DNA of 50,329 nucleotides, taken from NCBI GenBank assembly GCA_030158305.1, contig JAOATE010000042.1, forward strand, positions 1 to 50,329, read 5' to 3'. This DNA comes from Burkholderiaceae bacterium. GTDB taxonomy: Bacteria > Pseudomonadota > Gammaproteobacteria > Burkholderiales > Burkholderiaceae_B. Shown here one piece after another: positions 1-8,013 of the stretch. The translations under genes and the position numbers were made by a program. Positions within the stretch are counted from its first letter, which is position 1. Each line of letters opens with the position of its first letter. Under the pieces are notes generated by a model. The model saw nothing but the letters and a program-made list of their open reading frames with translations. It was not told where the DNA came from and made no database searches.

Positions 1-5
1 CCCTC

Positions 6-36
6 AAAACCCCTCAGGCTTCGCCTGAGGGGTTTT
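6..36. terminator. Bidirectional intrinsic terminator at window edge
   Basis: A-rich 5' arm, a GC stem (CCCCTCAGG pairing with CCTGAGGGG) with a short CTTCG loop, and a T-tract on the 3' side. The A/T arms make it symmetrical, so it could stop transcription from either side. The gene it serves on the left is outside the window. Confidence 0.85.
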
Positions 37-167
37 GTCTTTGTACTTCCTGTTTGTGTTGAAACAGTGAGAAATAGCAATTTAATCATTCAATGCAATC
101 ATGTAAGATAAATAACAAGCTGAAGTGAATGTTTATCCATCAGCTAATTTGTATAGGAGCGTTGTAT

Positions 168-524
168 ATGTCGAATGAAAACACCCCGGAAACAAAGACA
201 CCCATTGATTTGCGTACGCTCACCCATGTTGCGTATGGCTTGTTTGCCATAGGTCTTTTAAGTGGTGGTGTATTTGGTGTTGCAACTGTCGCTGCAATTG
301 TGCTGCTTTATATCAAGCGACCTGATGCGGCCGGTACCTTTTATGCGGCACATTTTGACTGGCTCATGCAGACTTTCTGGTGGGGTCTGTTGGCATTAGT
401 GATTAGCGGAATCGCCACTTACATTTACATTGGCTGGATTGGTGTAGTGGCCACTGGGATTTGGATTTTGTATCGTTTAGTAAAAGGCTGGCTCGCGTTA
501 CTTGAATTTAGCGCGCCAAACTAA
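168..524 (+). CDS. Small membrane protein, DUF4870-like
   Basis: A 118-residue protein with an acidic N-terminus and three hydrophobic stretches (about residues 20-45, 63-85 and 86-104). The layout THVAYGLFAIGLLSG, then a short loop with YIKRPDAAGT, then HFDWLMQTFWWGLL matches the DUF4870-type transmembrane proteins common in Burkholderiales. Their function is unknown. The ATG at 168 is chosen because AGGAG at 155-159 sits 8 nt upstream; an in-frame ATG at 129 has no comparable site. It stands alone between two terminators. A possible promoter is TTGAAA at 59-64 with TTTAAT at 81-86. Function is not inferred beyond an inner-membrane location. Confidence 0.8.
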   Translation: MSNENTPETKTPIDLRTLTHVAYGLFAIGLLSGGVFGVATVAAIVLLYIKRPDAAGTFYAAHFDWLMQTFWWGLLALVISGIATYIYIGWIGVVATGIWILYRLVKGWLALLEFSAPN

Positions 525-544
525 ACCGTTTATTGAATAGCTAT

Positions 545-576
545 AAAAAAGGGGCACCCGTAGGTGCCCTTTTTTT
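545..576. terminator. Bidirectional intrinsic terminator between convergent genes
   Basis: A-tract, stem GGGCACC/GGTGCCC with a CGTA loop, then a T-tract. It lies between the convergent ends of the DUF4870-like gene and the SWIB gene and can serve both. Confidence 0.9.
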
Positions 577-601
577 ACATCAGTGATATTTGAATGAATG
601 C

Positions 602-976
602 TTATTTCAAATGACCACTCACAATTTTTGTCAGTTCAAACATTGAGACCTGAGCTTTGCCAAACAAGGGCTTGAGCTTTTCGTCAGCATTGATGTTGCG
701 GCGATTTGCAGGATCTTGCAAGTCGTGCTTTTTGATGTAGTCCCAAATTTTCTTGGTGACTTCAGTACGTGGCACAGGAGTGGCACCAATCACAGCAGCC
801 AGAACAGCGCTAGGTGTCAATGCTTTCATGAAAGCAGCATTCGGTGTGCGTGCAACTTTCTTGGCAGCAGGTTTTGCAGCAGCAGTTTTCTTGACAGCAA
901 CTTTTTTAACTGCTGGCGTCTTTGCGGCAACTTTTTTGACGGCTACTTTCTTTGCGGCTGGTTTAGCGGTGGCCAT
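602..976 (-). CDS. SWIB/MDM2-domain protein with histone H1-like Lys/Ala tail
   Basis: A 124-residue basic protein. Residues 1-45 are a low-complexity Lys/Ala/Val/Pro tail with repeated PAAKKVA and VKKVA units, resembling the C-terminal tail of histone H1. Residues 47-124 form a SWIB/MDM2 domain (FMKALTPSAVLAAVIG, then KIWDYIKKHDLQD, then NINADEKLKPLFG). SWIB domains occur in chromatin remodellers and, in bacteria, in chlamydiae and some proteobacteria. The tail suggests DNA or nucleoid binding, but the exact role is unknown. The start at 976 is chosen over a longer open frame to 1048 because AGGAG lies just upstream and the homologous tail begins at MATAKP. It is monocistronic and ends at a shared terminator. 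Confidence 0.88.
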   Translation of the reverse strand: MATAKPAAKKVAVKKVAAKTPAVKKVAVKKTAAAKPAAKKVARTPNAAFMKALTPSAVLAAVIGATPVPRTEVTKKIWDYIKKHDLQDPANRRNINADEKLKPLFGKAQVSMFELTKIVSGHLK

Positions 977-1196
977 ATGGGCTCTCCTAGTGGAACAGAT
1001 AAATGTGCACAATGGGCGCAGCATAACGCTTCTGGGACTGAAAGACAAAGAATTTATATAGAACGTCGCTAAATTGTCTCAATTCACTCAGTTTTAACCA
1101 AGACAGGTAAACTCTTTCAGCTAATGGCCATTACAAAAGAAAAGTTAAATTTTTTGGACTTTTACATCTAACTGCTTAATTTTAAATAAAAAGATT

Positions 1197-2396
1197 ATGT
1201 ATCCAAGATCTCCGCTCGCATCAATTCAACAGTTTCACAAAGAACTCGTTGCCGTGAGGCGCGATTTGCATGCACATCCTGAAATTGGTTTTCAAGAAAT
1301 CCGGACCTCCGGCATTGTTGCGGGCGCGTTAACTGCGCTCGGCGTTGAGGTTCATAGAGGCGTGGGTCAAACAGGGGTCGTAGGCGTCATCAAAGGGCAG
1401 CGAACCGATTCTGGGAAAATGATTGGGTTAAGAGCAGATATGGATGCCTTGCCAATGAGTGAAGAAGGAAGGGCGGAATATTGTTCAACCGTCCCGGGGA
1501 TGATGCATGCCTGTGGGCATGATGGTCATACTACGATTCTGTTGGGTGCGGCGAAATACCTCATGCAGAATAGAAATTTCAACGGAACCGCAATTTTGAT
1601 TTTTCAACCCGCTGAAGAGGGCTTGGGCGGTGCCAAGGCAATGGTCGATGATGGTTTATTTGAGCGCTTTCCATGTGATGCGATTTATGCGCTCCATAAT
1701 TGGCCTGGATTACCGGCTGGCGTGATTGGGATCAATCCAGGCCCAATGATGGCTGCCAGCGATAAGTTTGAGATCACGATTCAGGGACGAGGGGGGCATG
1801 GTGCACATCCCTATCAGACGATTGATCCCATCGTGGTCGCGGCCAATATAGTGACCGCGTTACAAACGATTGTTTCAAGAAATGTTCATCCCCTTGAGGC
1901 CGCGGTGTTATCTTTTGGACATATCAATGCTGGACACGCTTCAGCAGCCAGTGTGATTCCGGGGCAAGCAAAATTAGTGGGTACTGTCAGAACGTTTAGC
2001 GATGCTGTTCAACACGTTGTAGAAACGCGCATGCGGGCAATGATTCAGTCTATTGCTGAGACCTTTGGTGCCACAGCAGAATTTACCTATTTGCGAAATT
2101 ACCCTGCAACGGTCAATACTGCCAACAATGCTCATTTTGTTGCGGATGTCGCCACAGAGCTTTTTGGTGCAGATAACGTTGTCCGCGACATGACACCTTC
2201 AATGGGCTCAGAGGACTTTTCTTTTATGTTGAAAAAAGTTCCTGGTGCTTACTTCAGGTTGGGTCAAGGTGGCGCAGAAGAAGGCAGATTTTTGCACAAC
2301 CCAAAATTTGATTTTAATGACGATGTCATTCCGGTTGGTAGCGCGATGTTTGCCGCGTTGGTAGAAAGAGGAATGCCGTTATCAGGCACTGAATAA
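1197..2396 (+). CDS. M20-family amidohydrolase (hippurate hydrolase/aminoacylase type)
   Basis: A 399-residue cytosolic metallopeptidase-family enzyme that probably hydrolyses an N-acyl or amide bond on an amino acid. Family hallmarks are visible: RRDLHAHPE at 21-29, GLRADMDALPM at 77-87, the metal-site motif MHACGHDGHT at 103-112, QPAEEG at 137-142 with the catalytic Glu pair, LHN at 166-168, and a late FLHNP motif carrying a metal-ligand His. Length fits the family (about 380-400). The substrate cannot be read from sequence; hippurate, indole-acetyl amino acids and N-acetyl amino acids are all possible. The ribosome site before ATG 1197 is weak. A second protein of the same family is encoded at 33771-34973. 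The 3' end is tandemly duplicated (see the repeat at 2367). Confidence 0.88.
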   Translation: MYPRSPLASIQQFHKELVAVRRDLHAHPEIGFQEIRTSGIVAGALTALGVEVHRGVGQTGVVGVIKGQRTDSGKMIGLRADMDALPMSEEGRAEYCSTVPGMMHACGHDGHTTILLGAAKYLMQNRNFNGTAILIFQPAEEGLGGAKAMVDDGLFERFPCDAIYALHNWPGLPAGVIGINPGPMMAASDKFEITIQGRGGHGAHPYQTIDPIVVAANIVTALQTIVSRNVHPLEAAVLSFGHINAGHASAASVIPGQAKLVGTVRTFSDAVQHVVETRMRAMIQSIAETFGATAEFTYLRNYPATVNTANNAHFVADVATELFGADNVVRDMTPSMGSEDFSFMLKKVPGAYFRLGQGGAEEGRFLHNPKFDFNDDVIPVGSAMFAALVERGMPLSGTE

Positions 2397-2433
2397 AAAA
2401 AGAGGAATGCCACGATCAGGCACTCAATAAAAA
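2367..2433. repeat. Imperfect 34-bp tandem duplication over the M20 stop codon
   Basis: Two adjacent copies, 2367-2400 and 2401-2433. Both share AGAGGAATGCC, then ATCAGGCACT, then AATAAAAA, with a handful of substitutions (GTT against ACG in the middle, G against C before AATAA). The first copy holds the last codons and the TAA stop of the M20 gene. The second lies in the spacer before pyrC and carries an echo of the stop. Confidence 0.85.
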
Positions 2434-2474
2434 CACGTCACACGAAACACTCAATACTAGGTAACCTAAATAGC

Positions 2475-3530
2475 ATGACACAAACAACGCTTACCATTAC
2501 ACGACCTGATGATTGGCATTTACATTTACGTGATGCCGAAGCGCTACAGGCTGTCATCGGTGATACCGCCAGACAATTTGCGCGCGCGATCGTGATGCCA
2601 AACCTGAAACCGCCTGTCACGACGGCGGCATTGGCTGTTGCTTACCGTACACGTATCGAGCAAGCGCTTGCAGCGGTTGGCATGCCAGCGGCAAGCTTTA
2701 AACCCTTGATGACACTTTATCTTACTGACAATACGCAGCCTGCTGAAGCTATTCATGCGTTCGAGTCTGGGGCCGCCGTTGCTTTTAAGCTCTATCCAGC
2801 TGGCGCCACCACTAACTCCGATGCGGGTGTGACGGACCTGTTGGCTCGTTGTAGTGGCGTGCTTGAGGCGATGCAGAGGATAGGCATGCCTCTTCTCGTT
2901 CACGGAGAGGTCACAGACCCTGCCGTCGACGTGTTTGATCGCGAAGCCTTGTTCATTGATCGGGTCATGATCCCATTGCGCAAATCATTTCCTGAGTTGA
3001 AGGTTGTGTTTGAACACATCACCACAAAAGAGGGTGCGGAATATGTGCGCGATGCCGAGGGGCCGGTGGCGGCTACCATCACTGCGCAGCATCTCCTCTA
3101 CAACCGCAATGCAATTTTCCAGGGTGGTGTGCGGCCACATTACTATTGTTTGCCGATCCTAAAGCGCGAAGTGCATCGCCGCGCTTTGCTGGACGCCGCG
3201 ACGAGCGACAGTCCGCGCTTCTTTTTGGGAACCGATAGTGCACCACATTCTAAGGGCTTAAAAGAACATGCCTGTGGATGTGCGGGCTGCTATACGGCAT
3301 TACATGCGATGGAGCTTTATGCAACGGCTTTTGACAGCGTTGGCAAAATTGATAAGCTCGAGGCCTTTGCGAGTTTTCGAGGCCCAGATTTTTATGGCTT
3401 GCCACGCAATACCGGCACCATGACACTCGAACGTGGCGACTTCATCATTCCAACAGAACTTCCGTTTGGCAAAGAAACGATCGTTCCGTTGGCGGCAGGT
3501 GAAACGCTCAAGTGGCGGGTGCGCCAGTAG
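2475..3530 (+). CDS. pyrC: Dihydroorotase
   Basis: Interconverts N-carbamoyl-L-aspartate and L-dihydroorotate, the third step of de novo pyrimidine synthesis, in the cytosol. The 351 residues match the short E. coli-type (class II) enzyme. Visible binuclear-zinc ligands: HLH at 15-17 (in DDWHLHLRD), the carbamylated Lys105 (AFKLYPAGATTNSD), His in LLVHGEV, His in VFEHITT, and Asp in GTDSAPHSKGLKE. The C-terminal half is conserved to the end. It sits 78 nt after the M20 gene and its stop lies 16 nt from the convergent uup stop, with no clear terminator in that gap. No other pyr genes are present in the window. Confidence 0.97.
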   Translation: MTQTTLTITRPDDWHLHLRDAEALQAVIGDTARQFARAIVMPNLKPPVTTAALAVAYRTRIEQALAAVGMPAASFKPLMTLYLTDNTQPAEAIHAFESGAAVAFKLYPAGATTNSDAGVTDLLARCSGVLEAMQRIGMPLLVHGEVTDPAVDVFDREALFIDRVMIPLRKSFPELKVVFEHITTKEGAEYVRDAEGPVAATITAQHLLYNRNAIFQGGVRPHYYCLPILKREVHRRALLDAATSDSPRFFLGTDSAPHSKGLKEHACGCAGCYTALHAMELYATAFDSVGKIDKLEAFASFRGPDFYGLPRNTGTMTLERGDFIIPTELPFGKETIVPLAAGETLKWRVRQ

Positions 3531-3546
3531 TGCGTCATGAGTGCGG

Positions 3547-5427
3547 TCAGGATTGCCTGGCTTCGAGCGCTTCCCAGCGTGCGAAGTGCTTGAGAAGTAG
3601 GGCATCAATTTCGGTCAGTCTTGCCTGAATCGTCGTGAGTTTGGTGGGATCTGTTTTGTAAAGCTCACCACTGCCCATTTCTGCAACCAGCGCCTCTTGT
3701 TCTTGTTCGAGAGTTTGGATATCCAGAGGGAGCTGTGCAAGCTCTTTTGCTTCCCAAGGCGTGAGTTTGACCGCACGAGCTTTGGTCGATGAACTTTTTG
3801 TCGACACTGGCTCGGTCGGTGCCGAGGCGCTCGCCACGGCACTGACAGAGACTGGATTATTATCCTTGGTCGCGCTTGTGACGGGTGCGACGGATTTCAA
3901 TTGATTGATCGCAGAAGGGCCTTGCGTCGTCTTGCGTTGACGCTCCCAATCCGCAAAGCCACCCACATAATCTTTCCAGCGGCCATTCCCTTCACTCGCA
4001 ATCGTTTGAGTGACGACGTTGTCTAGAAAAGTACGGTCATGGCTGACCAGTAAGACGGTGCCTGGATAGTCTTGTAAAAGCTCTTCGAGTAGTTCAAGTG
4101 TTTCAATATCGAGGTCATTGGTGGGTTCGTCCAGCACTAAGATATTTGCAGGCCGTGCAAACAGTCGCGCCAACAGTAATCGTGCGCGTTCGCCACCAGA
4201 AAGACTTTTAACTGGGGAATGCGCGCGGGCGGGTGCAAACAAAAAGTCACCGAGATAGCTCATGACGTGTTTGCGCGTATTGCCAATTTCGATCCACTCA
4301 CTCCCCGGATTAATGACATCTGCGAGGGTGGCGTTTTCATCCAGTTGGCTTCGCATCTGATCAAAATAAGCCACGCTTAAATTGGTGCCGAGCTTAACCG
4401 TGCCGCTATCCGGTTGAAGCGTTCCAAGGATGAGCTTGAGCAGTGTGGATTTGCCGGCACCGTTTGGTCCGATGAAGCCGATACGGTCACCGCGCATGAT
4501 GGTGGTGGAGTAGTCGTTGACCACGCAGCGCTCGCCGAAAGACTTGCTGACATTTTCGAGCTCAGCGACAAGTTTGCCTGAGCGTTGACCTGAGTCGATG
4601 GCAAGTTGGACGTTTCCTTGGCGTTCGCGCCTGTCTGCGCGTTCGACACGTAACTGTTCCAGTCTGCGCACACGGCCTTCGTTACGAGTGCGCCTCGCCT
4701 CGACACCCTTGCGAATCCAAATCTCTTCTTGCGCCAAGAGTTTATCGAAGCGGGCATTTTCAAGGCGCTGAGACTCCAGCCACTGCGCTTTGCGCACTTG
4801 CCATTCAGAAAAATTGCCAGGGAAACTCAATAAAGCTCCGCGATCAAGTTCGACGATACGTGTAGCAATCGCGTCTAGAAAGCGTCGATCGTGGGTGATC
4901 ACAATGGCGCTTCCGGGCCACTGTTTGAGCGTGGTTTCGAGCCATTGAATACCTTCCAGGTCCAGGTGGTTGGTGGGCTCATCGAGCAGGAGCAGACTGG
5001 GCTCGTTTGCGATTGCACTGATCAGGGCAACGCGCTTGCGCATGCCGCCCGAGAGTGTGCCGACAATGGCTTCGGGTGGCATGCCAAGCTTGTCGATGAG
5101 CGCACGCACGCGTGAGGCTTTGTTCCAGTCTTCGCTGTCAGGGTCATACTCGCCAAATACTGCTTGCTCAATCGTGAGTGACTCATCGAGCTGAGGTTCT
5201 TGTTCGACTGTCGCGACTTTGACATGACCAGCAACATTGATCGCCCCATCATCTGGTTGGGTGCGACCGTCAAGTAATCGAAGCAAGGACGATTTGCCAG
5301 CGCCGTTACGCCCAATGAGCCCGATGCGCTCATGCGTATGGATGGCAAGGTCCGCGCCATCTAACAGCGGATGGTGTCCATAGGCGAGGTGAACGGCGTT
5401 GAGGGTGATGAGAGCTTGACTGGACAT
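3547..5427 (-). CDS. uup: ABC-F family ATPase Uup
   Basis: A 626-residue cytosolic ABC-F protein with two nucleotide-binding domains and no membrane segment. Domain 1: Walker A GRNGAGKSS at 39-47, signature LSGGMRKR, Walker B LLLLDEPTNHLDL. Domain 2: Walker A GPNGAGKST, signature LSGGERAR, Walker B ILVLDEPTNDLDI. A charged linker joins them. The C-terminal ~70 residues form the coiled-coil DNA-binding tail typical of Uup (TPWEAKELAQLP, then a Glu-rich helix), preceded by a Ser/Ala/Thr-rich spacer. Uup has been linked to ribosome function and to suppression of tandem-repeat deletion and transposon excision. It is convergent with pyrC and divergent from rnpB. The tail separates it from EttA and YheS. 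Confidence 0.93.
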   Translation of the reverse strand: MSSQALITLNAVHLAYGHHPLLDGADLAIHTHERIGLIGRNGAGKSSLLRLLDGRTQPDDGAINVAGHVKVATVEQEPQLDESLTIEQAVFGEYDPDSEDWNKASRVRALIDKLGMPPEAIVGTLSGGMRKRVALISAIANEPSLLLLDEPTNHLDLEGIQWLETTLKQWPGSAIVITHDRRFLDAIATRIVELDRGALLSFPGNFSEWQVRKAQWLESQRLENARFDKLLAQEEIWIRKGVEARRTRNEGRVRRLEQLRVERADRRERQGNVQLAIDSGQRSGKLVAELENVSKSFGERCVVNDYSTTIMRGDRIGFIGPNGAGKSTLLKLILGTLQPDSGTVKLGTNLSVAYFDQMRSQLDENATLADVINPGSEWIEIGNTRKHVMSYLGDFLFAPARAHSPVKSLSGGERARLLLARLFARPANILVLDEPTNDLDIETLELLEELLQDYPGTVLLVSHDRTFLDNVVTQTIASEGNGRWKDYVGGFADWERQRKTTQGPSAINQLKSVAPVTSATKDNNPVSVSAVASASAPTEPVSTKSSSTKARAVKLTPWEAKELAQLPLDIQTLEQEQEALVAEMGSGELYKTDPTKLTTIQARLTEIDALLLKHFARWEALEARQS

Positions 5428-5475
5428 GTTTGAAACGGCTGAATGAAGGATATAAGTCCGCTATTGTCGCAGGTG

Positions 5476-5502
5476 TTGCGTTTAACCGTATGGCCTTACA
5501 AT
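5476..5502 (+). promoter_or_regulatory. Candidate sigma-70 promoter of rnpB
   Basis: TACAAT at 5497-5502 is a near-consensus -10 box, 7 nt before the inferred RNA 5' end. A TTGCGT at 5476-5481 could be the -35, but the 15-bp spacing is short, so the -35 call is weak. Confidence 0.5.
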
Positions 5503-5508
5503 GGCTGC

Positions 5509-5918
5509 GCAAGACAGATTGGGCAATCGCGGTGCTTCGTGCATCGAGGAAGGTCCGGACTCCACAGGGCAGGATAACGGTTAACGACCGTCCGGCGCGC
5601 CATGCGCAAGCGTGTGTGCGGCGAGGACTAGGGCCACAGAGACGAGTCTGCAGTGAGGGTGAGTCGCAAGACGCACTCCGCCACGGGTCAACCGTGGTGT
5701 AAGGTTCGCTTGCGGGCCAAGCATTGCAGGGTGAAACGCGGCAACCTCTATCCGGAGCAACACCAAATAGGCATGCGTGTGGTTTCGACCACGACGGGCG
5801 GCTCCGTCCAAGTATGCGGGTAGGTGGCTAGAGCATTTCAGCAATGAAATGCCCAGAGGAATGATTGCTAACTCACGCAAGTGGGTTTACAGAATCCGGC
5901 CTATAGATCTGTCTTGCA
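5509..5918 (+). ncRNA. rnpB: RNase P RNA (bacterial type A)
   Basis: The catalytic RNA that trims 5' leaders from pre-tRNAs. It shows the conserved 5' core GAGGAAGGTCCGGACTCC, followed by CACAGGGCAGGATAACGG, and the conserved 3' core ACAGAATCCGGCCTATAG. The P1 helix closes perfectly: AAGACAGAT at 5511-5519 pairs with ATCTGTCTT at 5907-5915. The overall length of about 410 nt and the order of core segments fit type A. The ends are inferred from P1 and the upstream -10 box and may be off by several bases. No classical poly-U terminator follows directly; a hairpin sits at 5991. Short open frames on both strands here are artefacts. Confidence 0.96.
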
Positions 5919-5990
5919 CTTCTTGAGCAACACCTCGTTGCCCTTCCCACATTCATCAAATAGTCCAATCAGCGTACCATGGGGTTATCC

Positions 5991-6023
5991 CTAGTGTAAG
6001 TGTTGATATTCAACATTTACTAG
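5991..6023. other. Inverted repeat / hairpin between rnpB and mraZ
   Basis: A stem of 11 base pairs (GTAAGTGTTGA against TCAACATTTAC, one G-U pair) with a TAT loop, extended by a further CTA/TAG after a 2-nt bulge. There is no T-run after it, so it is not a standard terminator. It could be an rnpB 3' processing structure or an operator palindrome. The rest of the spacer 5919-6123 shows nothing else. Confidence 0.55.
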
Positions 6024-6123
6024 ATCTTCCAATCGCATGATTTATTTGATTATTTCGTTTTTGTTACTCATGCGAAAAGCGTTCTAAGTCCTTGTCGCCA
6101 TTGAAAAAAATGCAATTTTGAGC

Positions 6124-6152
6124 TTGACCTGATTTAATCATTCACTTAGAGT
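6124..6152 (+). promoter_or_regulatory. Promoter of the dcw cluster (Pmra)
   Basis: TTGACC (6124-6129), a 17-bp spacer, then TAGAGT (6147-6152), a good sigma-70 match with ideal spacing. The predicted start of transcription is near 6159. It overlaps the first of the phased GTG boxes and is the only strong promoter seen at the head of the cluster. Confidence 0.75.
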
Positions 6153-6187
6153 GGTGAAAAGTGCATATTTGTGCAACTAAGTGGGGT
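6148..6187 (+). promoter_or_regulatory. Putative MraZ operator: four 10-bp phased GTG boxes
   Basis: GTG occurs at 6151, 6161, 6171 and 6181, exactly 10 bp apart, in the contexts AGAGTGG, AAAGTGC, TTTGTGC and TAAGTGG. MraZ proteins are known to bind direct repeats with a 10-bp period upstream of their own gene (TGGGN boxes in E. coli, AAAGTG-type boxes in mollicutes). The boxes start at the -10 hexamer and run to the ribosome-binding site of mraZ, so occupancy would block transcription. Binding is inferred from pattern and position. Confidence 0.75.
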
Positions 6188-6193
6188 AAATCA

Positions 6194-6622
6194 GTGTTTC
6201 AAGGAAGTAGTGCGCTCACGCTGGATGCTAAAGGTCGAATTAACATTCCGACCCGGCATCGCGATGCTCTTTTGGAGCAGGCGCAAGGCTGTCTGACGAT
6301 CACACGACACCCGGATGGCTGCTTGCTGGTCTATCCCCGCCCCGAGTGGGAGCAAAAGCGCGAACAAATCGCCGCATTTCCAATGCAGGCGCGCGCACTT
6401 CAGCGATTGCTGTTGGGAAATGCTCAGGATGTCGAAATTGATAGTTCGGGCCGTGTGCTCGTCGCGCCAGAGCTTCGGCAGGCTGCGGGGATGTCACGCG
6501 ATCTGATGTTGTTAGGGTTGGGTGCGCACTTTGAATTGTGGGATGCCGCTGCATTGACGCGCCGAGAGGCTGCTGATTTGTCGCAGGGCATGGGTGATGC
6601 TTTAAACCAATTTTCGTTTTAA
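6194..6622 (+). CDS. mraZ: Transcriptional regulator MraZ
   Basis: A 142-residue DNA-binding protein with two tandem SpoVT/AbrB-like domains, each marked by its D-x-x-G-R motif (LDAKGR near residue 10 and IDSSGR near residue 88). MraZ proteins form ring-shaped oligomers and in studied species regulate the dcw cluster that they head. The start is taken as GTG 6194, which gives the standard N-terminus (FQGSSALTLDAKGR) and has GGGGT 7-8 nt upstream. The open frame extends to GTG 6161, but those codons overlap the operator boxes and match no MraZ N-terminus. The next gene, rsmH, begins 3 nt after the stop. Confidence 0.93.
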   Translation: MFQGSSALTLDAKGRINIPTRHRDALLEQAQGCLTITRHPDGCLLVYPRPEWEQKREQIAAFPMQARALQRLLLGNAQDVEIDSSGRVLVAPELRQAAGMSRDLMLLGLGAHFELWDAAALTRREAADLSQGMGDALNQFSF

Positions 6623-6625
6623 GTC

Positions 6626-7693
6626 GTGACAGTGTTCAGTCATCGGCCCGTGCTGCTCGAGCCGACAGTCGAAGCGTTGGTGCTGCCCGCATACGGTAAG
6701 CGCGCCACTAAGACTTCGGCCAACACTGATACACAGACAGAACGATTGTCTGGGGTCTTTGTGGATGCAACGTTCGGGCGTGGCGGACATTCGCGGCTGT
6801 TGCTTGAAAAGTTAAATCCAGATGCGAGGCTGTTTGTATTTGATAAGGATCCACAGGCCATTGAGGTCGCGCAGGCATTAGCGCAAAGTGATCGTCGAGT
6901 CACAGTGATTCACGAAGGTTTTGGGGACATGCTGAGCGCTTTAGAGGCGCAGGGTGTACAGGCTGTAGATGGGGTGATGTTGGATCTGGGAGTTTCTTCT
7001 CCTCAGATTGATGACGCCGCAAGAGGTTTTTCTTTTATGCGCGAAGGTCCGCTCGATATGCGAATGGACACAACGCGTGGCGAGACAGTGGCGCAATGGT
7101 TGGCGCTGGCAAGTATTGATGAGATGCGGGAGGTCATAGTTCGATATGGCGAAGAACGGTTTGCTTTTCAGATTGCAAAGGCGATTGCTGCTCGCCGCGC
7201 AACAAGTCCGCTGCTTACCACGCTCGACCTCGCCGAGCTCGTGTCAAGCACCGTTCGCACGCGCGAAAAGAGCCAGCATCCGGCTACACGCACCTTTCAA
7301 GCTTTACGGATTTACATCAATCGTGAACTCGAAGAGCTCGAGAGCGCCCTCCAGGCAACTCTAACTTTATTAAAAACAGGCGGACGTATGGCCGTGATTA
7401 GTTTCCATTCGTTGGAAGATCGCGTCGTCAAGCAGTTCATCACCGCAGCTTCTAAACCAGAAGCTGCGTACGCCCGCCTCCCTCTTCGCGAAAGCGAGAT
7501 GCCCCAGCCCGTTTTGTTGGCCCTGGCGCGAGTGCTTCCCACCGACAGTGAAATTAGCGAGAACCCGCGATCGCGCTCTGCAGTGTTGCGTGTGGCTGAG
7601 CGCACAAGTACTGTGTTGCCTAATGGTGGTGCCGCTGCATTTTCACCAGCTCCGATTGTGCCGACTGCTCGGCATAAGAAAGGAGGTCGCTGA
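6626..7693 (+). CDS. rsmH: 16S rRNA (cytosine(1402)-N(4))-methyltransferase RsmH
   Basis: Methylates N4 of C1402 in 16S rRNA using SAM. The 355 residues contain the N-terminal [13 protein letters not shown], the SAM motif [11 protein letters not shown] at 46-56, [42 protein letters not shown] and the late [13 protein letters not shown]. Between the first two motifs there is a Thr-rich insert of about 15-20 residues ([12 protein letters not shown]) that makes it longer than the E. coli enzyme (313). GTG 6626 is used as start; a second GTG at 6632 is possible. The stop overlaps the ftsL start (TGATG), so translation is probably coupled. Confidence 0.96.
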   Translation: MTVFSHRPVLLEPTVEALVLPAYGKRATKTSANTDTQTERLSGVFVDATFGRGGHSRLLLEKLNPDARLFVFDKDPQAIEVAQALAQSDRRVTVIHEGFGDMLSALEAQGVQAVDGVMLDLGVSSPQIDDAARGFSFMREGPLDMRMDTTRGETVAQWLALASIDEMREVIVRYGEERFAFQIAKAIAARRATSPLLTTLDLAELVSSTVRTREKSQHPATRTFQALRIYINRELEELESALQATLTLLKTGGRMAVISFHSLEDRVVKQFITAASKPEAAYARLPLRESEMPQPVLLALARVLPTDSEISENPRSRSAVLRVAERTSTVLPNGGAAAFSPAPIVPTARHKKGGR

Positions 7694-8013
7694 TGGGTCG
7701 AGTGTGCGTCCTTGTTGCGATGGTCTTGATGTTTTCAGCACTCTCGCTTGTGACTGCCCGCTACCAAGCTCGGCAGCTTTACGATCAGCTTGATCGTTAC
7801 AAGGAAAACTCTCGCTTATTGGAAATTGAATGGAGACGGCTGCAGCTTGATCGTGCGGCGGAGTCGAGCAATTCAAAGATCGATCGTCTCGCGCGTGACG
7901 AGCTCAAAATGACCGTGATCGTGCCTGATCGTACGGTTTTTGTCAGTCAGCCTGCACAGGCGGCGTCAAACAAAAACGCAGAGCAAGTGACTGAACGAGG
8001 AGGGGCGAGATGA
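7693..8013 (+). CDS. ftsL: Cell division protein FtsL
   Basis: A 106-residue bitopic inner-membrane protein: a very short cytoplasmic N-terminus, one transmembrane helix (about residues 4-22, VCVLVAMVLMFSALSLVTA) and a periplasmic coiled coil (about 25-75, QARQLYDQLDRYKENSRLLEIE). FtsL joins FtsQ and FtsB and helps activate FtsW-FtsI at the septum. Sequence conservation is low in this family, so the call rests on topology, length and its invariant place between rsmH and ftsI. It overlaps rsmH by 1 nt and ftsI by 4 nt. Confidence 0.92.
   Translation: MGRVCVLVAMVLMFSALSLVTARYQARQLYDQLDRYKENSRLLEIEWRRLQLDRAAESSNSKIDRLARDELKMTVIVPDRTVFVSQPAQAASNKNAEQVTERGGAR

Noticed and set aside
5430-5880. Short open frames on both strands at 5430-5702 and 5581-5880
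   Set aside because: They fall over or run into the RNase P RNA gene, whose core motifs and P1 helix are clear.
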